DNA of 64,000 bases from assembly GCA_920105625.2 (NCBI GenBank), contig OV050031.1:47210925-47274924 (forward strand), given 5' to 3'. Source of the stretch: Clusia tigrina. Taxonomy: Eukaryota > Arthropoda > Insecta > Diptera > Clusiidae. The notes beneath the pieces were generated by a model, which was not told the DNA's origin, searched no databases, and was given only the letters and a program-made list of their open reading frames with translations. Below are positions 11,263-21,215 of the stretch, one piece after another. The position numbers were made by a program, and so were the translations under genes. How positions within the stretch are numbered: the first letter of the stretch is position 1; each line of letters starts with the position of its first letter.

Positions 11263-12198
11263 CGAGGTGTGATCAAAAAATAACCGTTATTTTCATCTTT
11301 TCGTGAGTTACGCATGTTCGATGTTCGCATTTTTTTCTCTGTTATGTTGGTACACATGTCTGTTATATATGTTGGCAATACCAACCATTTTGGATTGTCA
11401 GTTTGTTTTTGATAGATAAAAAGGTTAGTGGTGTTTTGGTATGCTCTTCGATTTTGTACTATTCGAAAAAATGGATCAAAGAAACTGTATTCAGTTTTGT
11501 GTAAAAAATGAAATTAAATGCGCAAAGACATTTGAAATGTTGACTGTGGCCTTTGGCGAGTCTACTATGAGCAGAACACAAGTTCAATTGTGGTATAACC
11601 GGTTTAAGGAAGGCCGAGAAGATGTCAATGACGATGCTCGTCCTGGTCGCCCGAGCACGTCAACAACCGATGAAAACATTGACGCAGTGAAGAAAATGAT
11701 TTTGGATAATCGTCGAATCACTATCAGAGAGGTTGCTGATGATGTTGGCATATCGTTCGGCTCATGCCAAGCAATTTTTACGGATGTTTTAGGCATGAAA
11801 CGTGCGGCAGCGATGATTTTTCCAAAAGTGCTAAATTTTGACCAAAAACAACGTCGCATGGACATCGCTCAGGAGCTGTTTTTGGCCAAAACCAAAACCG
11901 TTATCATGCCTCAACCACCGTATTCACCGGACTTGGCCCCCGCTGACTTTTTCCTCTTTCCAAATCTGAAGACACCGATGAAAGGAAAGCGTTTTGCTAC
12001 GATTGAGGAGATAAAAGAAAAATCGAAACAGGATCTGTTGGCGATACCAAAAAAAGTGTTTCAGAAGTGTTTCGAGGATTGGAAAAAACGCTGGCATAAG
12101 TGTATTATATCTGAGGGGAATTACTTTCAAGGGGACAAGATAGTTGTTGATGAATAAATAAATACTTTATTTACGGTAATTTTTTTTATCACACCTCG
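11263..12198 (+). mobile_element. Internally deleted mariner, unit II
   Basis: 936 bp between TA dinucleotides (11261-11262, 12199-12200). The imperfect inverted repeats start CGAGGTGTGATCAAAAAATA on the left and CGAGGTGTGATAAAAAAAAT on the right. It is inserted in the P-like transposase; removing it with one TA restores the host reading frame across HEY-VSERYG. Autonomous mariners are ~1.3 kb, so roughly 0.35 kb is missing. The same deleted form is in units III and IV, so deletion and insertion preceded the array. Confidence 0.93.
11471..12157 (+). pseudogene. Mariner transposase with central deletion, unit II
   Basis: The open frame of 228 codons starts at ATG 11471 (MDQRNCIQFCVKNEI). The N-terminal helix-turn-helix region is present (QLWYNRFKEGREDVNDDARP, ITIREVADDVGISFGS). 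After MDIAQELF, near residue 139, the frame jumps straight to the last part (KTKTVIMPQPPYSPDLAPAD, third catalytic Asp region). About a hundred residues with the first two catalytic Asp of the DD34D triad are lacking, so it cannot catalyse transposition. Units III and IV carry a -1/+1 pair of single-base indels (~23803 and ~23834 in III) that throws the short segment between them out of frame. In unit II this segment is in frame. Confidence 0.9.
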
Positions 12199-12490
12199 TA
12201 TGTGTCGGAAAGGTACGGAAGGCAATATATTTGCACATATAGATTAAACCAGGATATTCTTGAGCACTTCTTTGGAGCCATTCGCAGCAAAGGAGGATTA
12301 CATGATCATCCCAGCCCAGAAGATTTTAAATTTAGACTACGAAAATATATTCTAGGTATTTTTCTCAAAAAACTTTTGTGGACGTTCAATATTTACTAAT
12401 TGTGTGTTTTTACAGCAAAGGAGCTGCTATTTGTGTGTGTTCAATGTTTAGTAATTGTGCTGCAATAGTTTCTAACATATCGTTGAAGGT

Positions 12491-12518
12491 AACGGGTGGG
12501 GGTAGTGGTGTAGCCACA
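12491..12518 (-). repeat. Remnant of the 3' LTR (outer 28 bp), unit II
   Basis: GGGTGGGGGTAGTGGTGTAG followed by CCACA matches the outer end of the intact LTR (16753-16780) with a substitution at GTAG/GTCG and one base lost. Equivalent remnants are at 24472-24499 and 36628-36655. All are fused to the same point of the P-like element, so the loss is ancestral. Confidence 0.75.
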
Positions 12519-13676
12519 GGTATTCCTCCCCCAGTGATCGGCGCAGGAGGCGCGGAGAACGATACCCGTTTCGTCGGTCGACTCCCCGGCTGTGGTGAGG
12601 GTTGGTCCCCTGAGCGGGGCGTTGGTTGACTCCTCAGATGACTCCTTGGATGGATCGCTGGCGGGTCATTTGTCGCTGACGATGACGACGATTGCGGCGA
12701 TAGCGATCGGTTTGGCGATGGTGATCGGGATGGCGATGATGATCGGGATGCCTGCAGCGATGGCGACGATGTTGAGTCACTCAGTGCGCAATTCTTTGAA
12801 GACGAACGGCTTCTGTCTCGAGTGGTTGGACGCTGGTACTGGCTTGATCGCTTTTACCAGCTTTGCGCAACTGCTCGACGAAAACCGGTTGGGTGGTAGG
12901 GTCGTTCTCTTGTCCGAAGAATTCCCCCGGCAGGTGTAGTTGGGTGCCGAAGAGCATCTCGGCTGGAGTTGCTTTGAGGTCCTCTTTATACGCCGTCCGC
13001 ATCCCCAATAGAACTGTTGGCAAGGCGTCTGGCCATGTTGTGTCTGGACTGCACATCAAGGCCGCTTTTAGTGTGCGGTGTAGTCTCTCCACCATGCCGT
13101 TTGACTGTGGGTGGTAAGGCGTTGTGTGAACATGGTTTGCACCCGTCATTTTCGCGAGAGCCGTGAATAGCTCCCCCTCGAATTGGCCCCCCTGGTCGGA
13201 GGTGATGGTGAGTGGCGTGCCGAAAGTGCAGACCCAACTGTGGAAGAACGCTCGTGCGACGGTCACAGCTCGAATGTCCGTGAGTGGGACAGCCACCGGC
13301 CATCGGGAAAAGCGGTCGATGATGGTCAGGCAGTGTGACAGTCCTCTCACCAGCGGTAGCTTGATCAGGTCAACATGAACGTGGCAGAACCTGTCATCTG
13401 TCTCCCCGAAGCTTTGCAACTCGGCGCGGCTGTGGCGATGGACCTTCGCGCGTTGGCATGGTTGGCATGAAGTATTTGGCCACCAGATGTTTCACCGCTG
13501 CTCGACCACTCGGGTGGGATGATCCGTGTATGATGCCAAACGCCGCTCGACGCAGGTTGGATGGCAAATAGGGCCGTGTCGCCCCATCGGTAACCAGACA
13601 GTAGATCTCGCAGTCGTTGAAAGCAAGGCGATCCAGTTGGATACGCGGATTCTCCAGCAGGTGAGGCAGCTCTACG
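12519..13676 (-). pseudogene. Integrase of CsRn1-like element, unit II
   Basis: The largest open piece is 12781-13419. The catalytic core has all three acidic positions: Asp in VHVDLIKLP, Asp in TSDQGGQFEGE, Glu in MVERLHRTLK. Upstream, the zinc-binding His/Cys region (HPTRVVEQR...CQPCQRAK) is broken by a nonsense change near 13493 that III and IV lack. Downstream a ~170-bp deletion at ~12780 removes the start of the C-terminal domain; what remains (12519-12780) encodes the Ser/Pro/Arg-rich tail. The core is well kept but not expressible as a whole. Confidence 0.85.
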
Positions 13677-15152
13677 TCAGAGGCATGCTCCAGGCTGATA
13701 GTGGCTTCGTCGATGATGGAAGGCATTGAGACGGTACAGGTTCGAAAGTGCGTCTGCCACAACGTTTTCTCCCCCGGGAACGTACACAAATCGTGTGTTG
13801 AACTGGAGGATGTATTCCAGGTGTCGGCTCTGCCTCGGCGTTGCCTTGTCCGAGCGTTGTTGTGCGGCGAAGGCGAGCGGCTTGTGGTCCGTGTGGATTG
13901 TGAAGGCGTGCGCCTCCAGGATCCTCCTGAAGTGTCTGACTGCGGCATACACCGCGAGCAACTCCCTGTCGTAGGCGCTGTAGCGAGTTTCTGGAGGATT
14001 GAGCTTCCTAGAGAAGAACCCCAGAGGCTTCCAGGTCCCATCGGGTTGCTCTTGGTTGAGTGCCGCTCCGATGGCGGTGCTCGATGCGTCTGTATAGAGA
14101 GCGATTGGCGCGGTAGGCGAGAGGAAAGCTGAATCTGTAGCTGCTGCGATACTCGCCTTGCACTGCTGGAATGCCTGCTCCGTTTGCGTCGTCCAGCTAA
14201 TCGCCGCCTTCTTCTTCGTTAGGTTCCTCAGAAGCTCGTTGAGCGGGGCCTGTAGTTCCGCGGCGTGCGGCATACACCTGCGGTAGTTATTAACCATACC
14301 CAGGAAACGTCTCAGCTGGGTAGAGTCTGTCGGGCTTGGAAAGGCGTTGATCGCCTCGATCTTTGGGCGCGGGGGCCTGAACCCCCCTTTCGAGACCCGA
14401 TACCCAGCGAATGTAACTTCCTGGGCACCGAGTTGGCATTTGTCCAAGTTGATGCGTAGGTTCGCCGCTTTCAGCGTCTCCAACAATTGGCTCAAATGAT
14501 GCAGGTGCTCGTCATGCGTCTCGGATGCAATGAGCAGGTCGTTTACGCAGCCCTTCACGAAGGGGAGTTTCCTGAGTAGGTGATTAATTACCCGCTGAAG
14601 CGTTTGCGCGGAGTTACGCAGGCCTAATGGCATACCCACGAACTCGAAGAGGCCGGAAGGTGTTGTGGCTGCCGTTTTCGGGATGTCAGCTGTGAAGATG
14701 AAGTGTTGTACCGGCAAGTCTGGTACAGTGGCCATGACCCCTGCTGGTGAAGCGAGTTGCAGGAAGCGCTGGACGAGCTCTCTATACCGGTCGCCGTGTG
14801 GTCCCACAGGTGCATCAATGCGAGCCACTGTGGAGATGCCGTAGATGCGAGCCGAGTCCATGCGGCCCGTTGCCGCGATATTGGTAAGTGGGTCTACGAT
14901 GCGTCGTCCCCTCAAGTCTACCAGGAGCCCATAGTATATCAGAAAGTCCGCCCCGAGAACGGCGGTTTGCACATCGGCCACAGTGAACGCCCAAGTAAAA
15001 TCCCGCCGCAGGGCGAGGTTCAGCTTCAGCGTGAGCTGCCCGTATGTGGCTATCGGCGACGAGTTGGCGGCGTACAGCGTGAGGCTGTTTCGCTGTAGTT
15101 TGCGGGCGACCGTTCCCCTCGGCAGTAAGGAGACCACTGAACCCGAGTCCAC
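13677..15152 (-). pseudogene. pol: Protease-RT-RNase H of CsRn1-like element with deleted RT core, unit II
   Basis: 491 open codons. It starts at the protease active site (DSGSVVSLLP) and flap-side LGADFL. After VPDLPVQHFI the sequence passes directly to FTADIPKTAATTPSGLFEF. The RT fingers and the palm motif with the first catalytic Asp, about a hundred residues in relatives, are missing in every unit. The YxDD box reads CVND here, so a further catalytic Asp is Asn. RNase H is complete (LYTDASSTAIGAAL, DRELLAVYAAVRHFR, HTDHKPL, VPGGENVVADALS). A 2-bp deletion near 13740 shifts the frame before the integrase. RT could not function. Confidence 0.88.
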
Positions 15153-15396
15153 GAGAAAGCGAGTGGATGTTGTTCGATCCGTTACGTGTAGGTTTTTCGG
15201 TTGGTGGTCGGCCGGCGTCGTTCGCCCAAGTCGGCGTCGGCAGCGCTAGTTTCCCGACGGCGTCGAGGCGGCGGCCACGGCGGCGGCAAAGATACACGGT
15301 GGTCGGCACTGCTGTGCTGTCGCCCCGTATTTCAGGTGGTACCAACATTGGCCAGGCGCTGTAGAGCGATCTCGATGCCGGCTGGGGCTGCGGGTT

Positions 15397-16342
15397 TCAG
15401 CGCGACCCCTCTGAAGGAGGGGGCGTTATTTTACGCAACAGCTCCTGATTCTCCCGCGTTAGTGCCACGAGCTGTGCCACTGACTGGCGCAGTGCGGCAA
15501 GCTCTGCGTGCACGGAGTTACCCGTTGAATCGTGCGACGATCTGTTCGCGAATGGAGAGCGGGGTCTCGGAGACGAGAGTGGAGGTGACGTAGCTGCCAC
15601 TGTAGGTCCATTGTCGACTACCTCGTCAGCTGCCTCTGCGAGCTCCTCCAGACTGGTGCCCTTCAGGATTTTGAGAAGCTGTCGCCTTGACGGCGGCATC
15701 AAGTCGAGCCACTTCACTCGGATGATGTCACTTCACCTGTCTCCTGCCAAGGAGCGCATCTGCCGCAGGAGTTGAGACGGCTTCCTGTCCCCCAGCTCGA
15801 GTTGGGTGAGTCATTTGTGGAGCTGTCGATCCGCCGAGTCGGTGAGGCGATTTAGTATGGCTGTCTTCAGCGCCTCATACTTGCCCACGGGCGGCACTGT
15901 GCGGAGTACATCCGCAACCTCGGAAATAGACTCCGGGTCGAGCGCCGCAACTACTAGATTGTAGCGGCTGTTGTCGTTGCGCACATGGTGTACCTGGAAC
16001 GCGGCCTCGATCTGATAAAACCACAGATCGGGGTTACTCCTCCAGAAAGGTGGGAGCCGGCAGCTGTTCACCGCCTCGATCGCGGGCGGCGACGAAAAGG
16101 AGGCGTGTCCCCCAGGTTCCCCTGCACGGTGTGTCGGTATCAGCCATGGCGTGGGCTTAGCCGGCTGTGCCTGCGCATGCACGTGCGGTGGTTGTGGCTG
16201 CTGGTGTGGAGCGTACGTTGCTTGAGTCGGCGGCTGCTCCGGTGGTGCTGGCGGCGCCGGTCCTGAGGCTGTTGGCGAGTGGAGCATCCTGTGCGTATGT
16301 TTTATACCCCTCTGTATGGGGCGCGTATGTGTTTACGATCAT
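15397..16342 (-). pseudogene. gag: Gag of CsRn1-like element, unit II
   Basis: The ATG at 16342 lies next to the primer site. The first half (16287-15811) is out of frame with that ATG and ends at a copy-specific stop after DRQLHK (~15811). The second half (15717-15397) begins VKWLDLMPPSRRQLL, separated by the ancestral stop after AGDR. The cysteine-rich zinc-knuckle remnant (CWYxxKYGA...C) lies further on, near 15350. Confidence 0.83.
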
Positions 16343-16358
16343 GTCGGGGTCACCAATT

Positions 16359-16780
16359 TGGCTGCTCGCGGGCTCAACGTTGCGTTGCCAATAAAAAACA
16401 GAAATATTTGTTATATCTTATTTTTAACATATAATAAAATACGTTCCTGTGAATTTATTTGTTATATCGTACATATAATATGTGATGGATGCGTTTCTAC
16501 AGATTTCTAGAGATCGTATTAAGTCCAGTAATTAATATAACCTTTAATTGCACATAACGCTCTATAACACGTCACCACAGCTTCAGCACAGAAAGAGAAA
16601 GAGATTGAATGAAAGGCCGGAAACACGAAGTGTGTTGTTCAGCAGCCAACACAAGCTAGTTCCGGTTTTTCATAAAAACGCTGTGCGACAGCGACAGCAT
16701 GCTAATAGATGGCGCGCGGAACTAACGCATGCTTGCGTTGGCGTACCCGACAACCGGGTGGGGGTAGTGGTGTCGCCACA
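16359..16780 (-). repeat. 5' LTR of CsRn1-like element, unit II
   Basis: 422 bp, same ends as 911-1332; differs by single bases (for example 16371 and 16702). Confidence 0.82.
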
Positions 16781-17008
16781 TATACATATATGAATAATTT
16801 CTCACTCACATACTGAAAGTAAAAGAAATTATGAGTCTATTTAACTATTATATAAATATTTGTATATTTTGCGTACCATTTTAAGCAGCTTTTATGTATT
16901 CCTTCATTCCTCTCAATTTCGTTTATTTTTATCGCACATTGCCTATGTTTGACAATTCCAGAGGTACGAAATTCACCTTGCAGCCACCTTGTAAATAAAT
17001 TCACCTTG
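16781..17008 (+). mobile_element. 3' end of P-like transposon with inverted repeat, unit II
   Basis: It closes the element begun at 9342. The last ~32 bases are the inverted repeat, followed by the target duplicate GTTAAAGG (17009-17016; GTTAAAGC at 9334-9341). Confidence 0.78.
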
Positions 17009-17013
17009 GTTAA

Positions 17014-17788
17014 AGGCCAAATACAATAAGCCTCGTTTCACACCAGGCGCCAACGTTGCGGGTTTGCATATCACGGCGATAGTAAATAAACCCAAAACTC
17101 ACAACAACAGCGAGAAGTGTGTGTGCTCATACCAAGAGCTTCACACGATCAGGCAATCTATGATAGCGTCTGATAAACAAAACAAAACAGCTGCTGCAAC
17201 TGTCCAACGATTTTGTTGATTATTTTGGGAATTTTGCTTGAAACTTTTTTGTTTTTTTTTTTTTAATTTCTTGGGAAATAAACGGACTAGACGGACCTTT
17301 TTTAATTTCTTGGGAAAAATGATTTTGTCGCACTTGGAGAATAATTGCATAAAGAGCTGATAAGAGTCGGACTGCGGCATCGCAATTTTAAATATTGTTT
17401 TGGTTTTGGGACTTTGTTGTGGATTTTTATTATGTTTACCATTGCCGTGATAAATTTATCGCGATAGCCCGAGACGAGGGCGAGACCGAGTCTCGGATGA
17501 AATGTCAAAAAGAATTTGTATCAATGGATGGTATGCGGCCATATACAATAATGCGTGTTGCGATAGAGCGAGACGAGGCATTTCTAAAAAATTAGAATTT
17601 CTTCGCGCTCTCTAAAGAATGGAAAAATTTAGTTTTTAACGGTTCGTTCTTTACCACTTTTGCTTTTGTACAAATATGGCTGGCATTTTGCTTATTGTAT
17701 ATTAGAATCCGAGACAGTGCAAAACGAGATGTCATCCGAGACTCGGTTTCGCTCTCGCATCGTGCTCTCGCGTTATTGTATTTGGACC
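17014..17788. mobile_element. MITE-like element flanked by TTAA, unit II
   Basis: TTAA at 17010-17013 and 17789-17792; same inverted ends as 1566-2339. Its left TTAA lies within the target duplicate of the P-like element, so the P element landed exactly at the MITE edge. Confidence 0.5.
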
Positions 17789-17961
17789 TTAAGATTTACT
17801 GGTACCTAGATTTAAGTTGGGACTACTGAATAAAATGTATTTCTTTATAATTGTAAATTTTTAGTTTAAAAATCTATTTCTATTGCCAAGGAAGAGATAT
17901 TGGAGTTAATTGAAATGAGATTTTGTGGAATGTGGCGTTTGACTAATATGGCAATTCGTTG

Positions 17962-18159
17962 TTAGGAAGATAGAATATTGTCGAGATTAGAAAAATAACC
18001 AACATATGATTTTGCAATCACTACATTAGTAGTTTTAACAGGGATATGTGTTTCATGAACGCATATAAACATCTGGTCTCTGACTAACAAAGTTAGCTTA
18101 TTGAAATTGTCAGTATAGCCGTTCATATTCCATTGTATAAGTTTCATAGACATAGGATT
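17962..18159 (-). pseudogene. Non-LTR endonuclease fragment, unit II
   Basis: Copy of 2513-2710 with one or two substitutions; 63 open codons, no RT attached. Confidence 0.58.
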
Positions 18160-18937
18160 ATCCAGGAAGGAATTAATTTATGAGAGTAGTTTAAAAAAAT
18201 AAAAATCGAGTTACTATTCTAAATTGGGTTGGGTTTTTCCCCTTTTGCAGTGCTGCTATTTGAGTTCTAAGCTACTACTTTTAATAATTTTTCAACACTC
18301 CTCTTCAACACTAATCCATTGGTAAAGTTACAAATATTTGATTATAATATAGATTCAACATATACAAGTTAACATTAAAATTTTTTTAAATATTATATGT
18401 TGCCCGTTGATTTTACAAAATATTCTTATTTTAATTTACTTAAATTCTTGGTAAAGACATCAGCCACATTTTCATTTGTAGGAACATAGTTTAAATCAAT
18501 ACATTTTTTTTTCTACAATATCTCTTATAAAATTGTACTTAATATCAATATGTTTGCTTCTGGCATGGTAAGTAAGGTTCTTTGCTAACTGATACGACCT
18601 TATATTGTCACAAACGACTTTTGTTGGATAATCAAACGATTACAAACCTATCTCTTTTAACAGTTTCTTCAGATAAATTGTTTCTTTTCCAGCTGTGGTT
18701 AAAGCCACATTTCTAATTCGGTGGTGTTAAGAGCTGCGCTTCCTTGTTTTTTAGAGTCCCACGAGAATACACAGCCTGCCATAAAGCATGCATACCCTGT
18801 ATATGATTTTCTGTCTAACAAGTTGCTGCCCCAATCGGCATCGGCATAGCCTATAACAGGTCTTCCATTCCGGTAATAGTGTAGTTTAAAATCTTGCGTA
18901 GATGACGAATATTCAAAATATGCTTTATACCAGCTAC
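18160..18937 (-). pseudogene. Copia 3' part (RNase H, LTR start), unit II, left of LINE
   Basis: RNase H coding (GYADADWGSNLLDRKSY) and the C-terminal end, with a frameshift near 18715 and a small insertion near 18645. The LINE 18938-20935 splits it from the RT end at 20936-21019. Confidence 0.78.
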
Positions 18938-18977
18938 CTTTCACACCACAAACTTAAACATAAGAAACTCAATTTAC

Positions 18978-20546
18978 ATGGAAAACGCGAGTGAAGTCGA
19001 AGTCCTGAACATACTCTACGGTCTGAATTCTCAAAAAAGTCCAGGACACGATGCGATCCGACCAGCAGACCTGAAAAATAATGCTGTAGTGATGGCTCCG
19101 GTAATAACAAAACTTATAAACATGAGCCTCGAACAGAATAAGATGCCACAAGCACTTAAACTCTCAACTATTCGGCCTATTTATAAAAGCGGGGATAAGT
19201 CAGATGTTGGTAATTATCGACCAATAGCGATATTGCCGGTGCTAGAAAAAATAATTGAGGAAATCGTGCTGCGCAGGCTCAACGTTTTTATTGAAAAATA
19301 TCAAATAATTGCAAGTAACCAGTATGGCTTCCAAAAAGGGAAAAATATTAACAAGCTTCTCGGTAACTTTGCAAACGATTTGAATGAAAATCTGAGCAAG
19401 AATTGTCACAGCCTGGTACTTTTCGTCGATTTTAGTAAAGCTTTCGACACGCTGTCTCATAAAAAACTCTTGGAAGCAATCGAACGCGCCCGTCTTCGAG
19501 GTGAGTGCCTTAAAAGGCTTGAAAATTACCTGACATTACGCTCTTACCAAGTAAAAATTAAAGACAATCTAAGCGCGCCAGTATACACTAAACACGGCGT
19601 ACCACAAGGATCCAAACTGGGACCACTTCTATATATAATTTACGCAAACGAAATGTTCAGAGTGCTCAAGAACAGCAAAGTTTATGCCTACGCCGATGAC
19701 ACTGCCATAGTGGTTGCACATAAGGATCTTAACACTGCAACAAAAATAATGCAAAGCGAGCTCGATGCTATTGCAAGATGGTCTCACGATAATGGTCTAT
19801 CGATAAATGCTGCAAAAACAAAAATTATGCACATTCGCTCGATACACATGCCACGATCCCAGATACAAATAAAATTTCATAGTACGTCATGCCTGCACAA
19901 TCACCAAACCAGAAGCTCCTCAGATAACGATGGCCAAACAATAATTGAAATAGTGGAAGAATACAAATACCTGGGCGTGGTCGTGGACACACACTTGAAA
20001 TGGCACGCACACATCAAACAACTCCGAGCAAAACTACGCAGAACATCGTATATGATGCACCACCTAAGCTACGCATGTAACTACTTGGTACTCAGGCAGG
20101 CTTACTTCGCACTTTGCGAATCTTACATCCGCCACGGCATCACCGCATGGGGCTCGTCAACCCACTGCTCTGACGCACAAAAAAGTCAAAACGCCATTCT
20201 TAAAATACTGGCCAAGAAAAAAACCTACCACCGTCACGACAGCAGTATCCCAGTCTGGAAGCACCTCCAAGTCTTGACGGTTGATGACCTATTTAAGAGC
20301 AGTCTACTAAGCGAGTTCTTCGACGACAAGCGCTTCAGGATTCCAATTCAACACGAGTATAGCACGCGACACCGAACAGGCGGTAGAGTTAAAGTTGCCC
20401 ATTTCTACAACAATTATGGAAAACGCACTCTCGATGTTGTTATACCCAAAATTCTGAATCAGCTGCCATCAAACATAGCGAACGATCACCAAGCTCCGAA
20501 ACATCAGCGAAATAGAAACATCAAACTGCATTATATTCAGAACTAA
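18978..20546 (+). CDS. Reverse transcriptase region of LINE ORF2, 5'-truncated, unit II
   Basis: 522 open codons from ATG 18978, an internal Met created by truncation. RT motifs in order: KSPGHDAIRPADLKN, RPIYKSGDKSDVGNYRPIA, NQYGFQKGKN, LFVDFSKAFDTLSHK (catalytic Asp), GVPQGSKLGPLLYIIYANEM, and AYADDTAIV (catalytic Asp pair), then SINAAKTKIMHI and YKYLGVVVD. The C-terminal connector reaches the stop at 20546. The endonuclease and everything upstream are absent, so the protein could not target DNA by itself. Catalytic residues are intact. Copy III (31128-32696) differs by a few residues (for example Ile/Met at codon 92, Asn/Asp at 319), so both are near-identical copies made by duplication. 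Confidence 0.92.
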   Translation: MENASEVEVLNILYGLNSQKSPGHDAIRPADLKNNAVVMAPVITKLINMSLEQNKMPQALKLSTIRPIYKSGDKSDVGNYRPIAILPVLEKIIEEIVLRRLNVFIEKYQIIASNQYGFQKGKNINKLLGNFANDLNENLSKNCHSLVLFVDFSKAFDTLSHKKLLEAIERARLRGECLKRLENYLTLRSYQVKIKDNLSAPVYTKHGVPQGSKLGPLLYIIYANEMFRVLKNSKVYAYADDTAIVVAHKDLNTATKIMQSELDAIARWSHDNGLSINAAKTKIMHIRSIHMPRSQIQIKFHSTSCLHNHQTRSSSDNDGQTIIEIVEEYKYLGVVVDTHLKWHAHIKQLRAKLRRTSYMMHHLSYACNYLVLRQAYFALCESYIRHGITAWGSSTHCSDAQKSQNAILKILAKKKTYHRHDSSIPVWKHLQVLTVDDLFKSSLLSEFFDDKRFRIPIQHEYSTRHRTGGRVKVAHFYNNYGKRTLDVVIPKILNQLPSNIANDHQAPKHQRNRNIKLHYIQN

Positions 20547-20910
20547 TGTTTATTTTCACTTCTAAATAATGTTTATTTTCGCTTCTAAATAATGGTCACC
20601 CATGTACCAATAATAATGTTTTAAATTGTACTCTTTTTCCTTCTTCTTATTCAATTACATTGCTCCTTGATAAGTTTCTAAATTTTATAATTGCACTTTA
20701 TAATTATACTTTAAATTTATAACTTATAATCGTACTTTAAATTTGTATTATAATTGAACTATTGTAATTTATTATTTGAATATCTATTGTAATTTTTAAT
20801 TAATTAATTTCTTATTATTATTTCAAATTTTCTCGCAGACAAGCCTTAAAGGCTTCGCGAGATACCATGAAATTGTAACAAAAATTGTAAAAAGAATAAT
20901 TGAAATAAAC

Positions 20911-20935
20911 CTCACTCACTCACTCACTCACTCAC
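20911..20935 (+). repeat. (CTCA)n tail of LINE, unit II
   Basis: About six tetranucleotide repeats, 25 bp. The partner in unit III (33061-33089) has one repeat more. Confidence 0.9.
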
Positions 20936-21027
20936 ATGTTCTTTATGTGGATCTGTATTACGTTGAGCCAACTTCGCTACCGAGTGCAAGATGTCAGGGC
21001 GAGTCGATATCGCTAGATACATTAGAG
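20936..21027 (-). pseudogene. Copia RT end, unit II, right of LINE
   Basis: Encodes LMYLAISTRPDILHSVAKLAQ on the minus strand and ends at the hAT target duplicate CATTAGAG (21020-21027). Confidence 0.75.
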
Positions 21028-21215
21028 TAATGATGTCCGAGCCCTATACACTTGGTGCACATTTGTTTTTGTAAATGCACTTAGGAACAGGCTGTGTGTT
21101 CGCATACACAGACACAGCACTCCGCACTAAGCAATACGAAATACACAAACAATTTTGTCTCTTTAGCTTTATATGGTTCTTCCTTGCCTATACCAAAGTG
21201 TGAAGCAACAACACT
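21028..21215 (+). mobile_element. hAT left end, unit II, cut at the II/III joint
   Basis: 188 bp, matching 43326-43513. The rest of the hAT element is missing and the next unit begins. The motif AGTGTGAAGCAACAACAC sits on both sides of the joint. Confidence 0.65.

Larger units (their letters stand above)
9548..12460 (+). pseudogene. P-like THAP transposase, unit II
   Basis: DNA transposase of the P superfamily, broken. Exon 1 starts at ATG 9548 with a THAP zinc-finger start (MRSKCGMCSKYSGKGNGSFF). After a frameshift and stop near 9650 it continues AVICEDHF, PSDFINGPGD and AVPS, the second half of the THAP fold. After an intron (GTAAGT near 9846, AG near 9919) comes a coiled-coil-like segment and the 216-codon open block 9969-10619 (TMGQIKRLCG, WEDVSNAICLQAAGPRAY). 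Further exons hold DAPHLLKLMR (10672-10840), the block 10934-11262, and the C-terminal RLNQDILEHFFGAIRSKGG motif (12199-12355), interrupted by the mariner. At 10255-10273 unit II differs from III and IV by substitutions plus 6 missing bases. The extreme C-terminus is lost at the LTR junction. Confidence 0.85.
9342..12490 (+). mobile_element. P-superfamily (THAP) transposon, 5' part, unit II
   Basis: It starts with the inverted repeat CAAGGTGAATTTATTTGCAA after the target duplicate GTTAAAGC (9334-9341). It runs to 12490, where it is cut by the truncated LTR of the CsRn1-like element. The P 3' end reappears at 16781-17008. A mariner sits inside (11263-12198). The whole P element with its passengers therefore spans 9342-17008. 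Confidence 0.8.
12491..16780 (-). mobile_element. CsRn1-like Ty3/gypsy retrotransposon, unit II, degenerate
   Basis: Minus-strand order: LTR (16359-16780), primer site (16343-16355), gag, protease-RT-RNase H, integrase, then a purine-rich stretch and a 28-bp LTR remnant (12491-12518). It is inserted in the P-like element. No target duplication is seen because the 3' LTR and neighbouring P sequence are deleted. About 170 bp present in III and IV (24764-24933) is missing at ~12780, removing part of the integrase C-terminal region. Confidence 0.88.
18938..20935 (+). mobile_element. 5'-truncated non-LTR retrotransposon with (CTCA)n tail, unit II
   Basis: 1998 bp inserted between CAGCTAC and ATGTTCTTTATG of copia; the empty site is intact in units I (~3487) and IV (~43232). 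It starts inside ORF2, has one long RT ORF, an AT-rich 3' UTR and a tail of about six CTCA repeats (20911-20935). No clear target duplication is visible beyond one to three bases. A tetranucleotide tail and the RT sequence fit the CR1/jockey side of the LINEs; the clade is not certain. Confidence 0.93.

Noticed and set aside
12592..12797. Met/Ala-rich ORF repeated in units II-IV
   Set aside because: Antisense of the Ser-Pro-Arg repeats in the integrase tail.
18699..18944. ORF reading copia RNase H that starts in the LINE
   Set aside because: The apparent start is a GTG within the inserted LINE; it is a chance fusion at the insertion point.
20911..20935. Telomere-type repeat (CTCA)n
   Set aside because: Short tail of a LINE, present only with that insertion; not an insect telomere motif.
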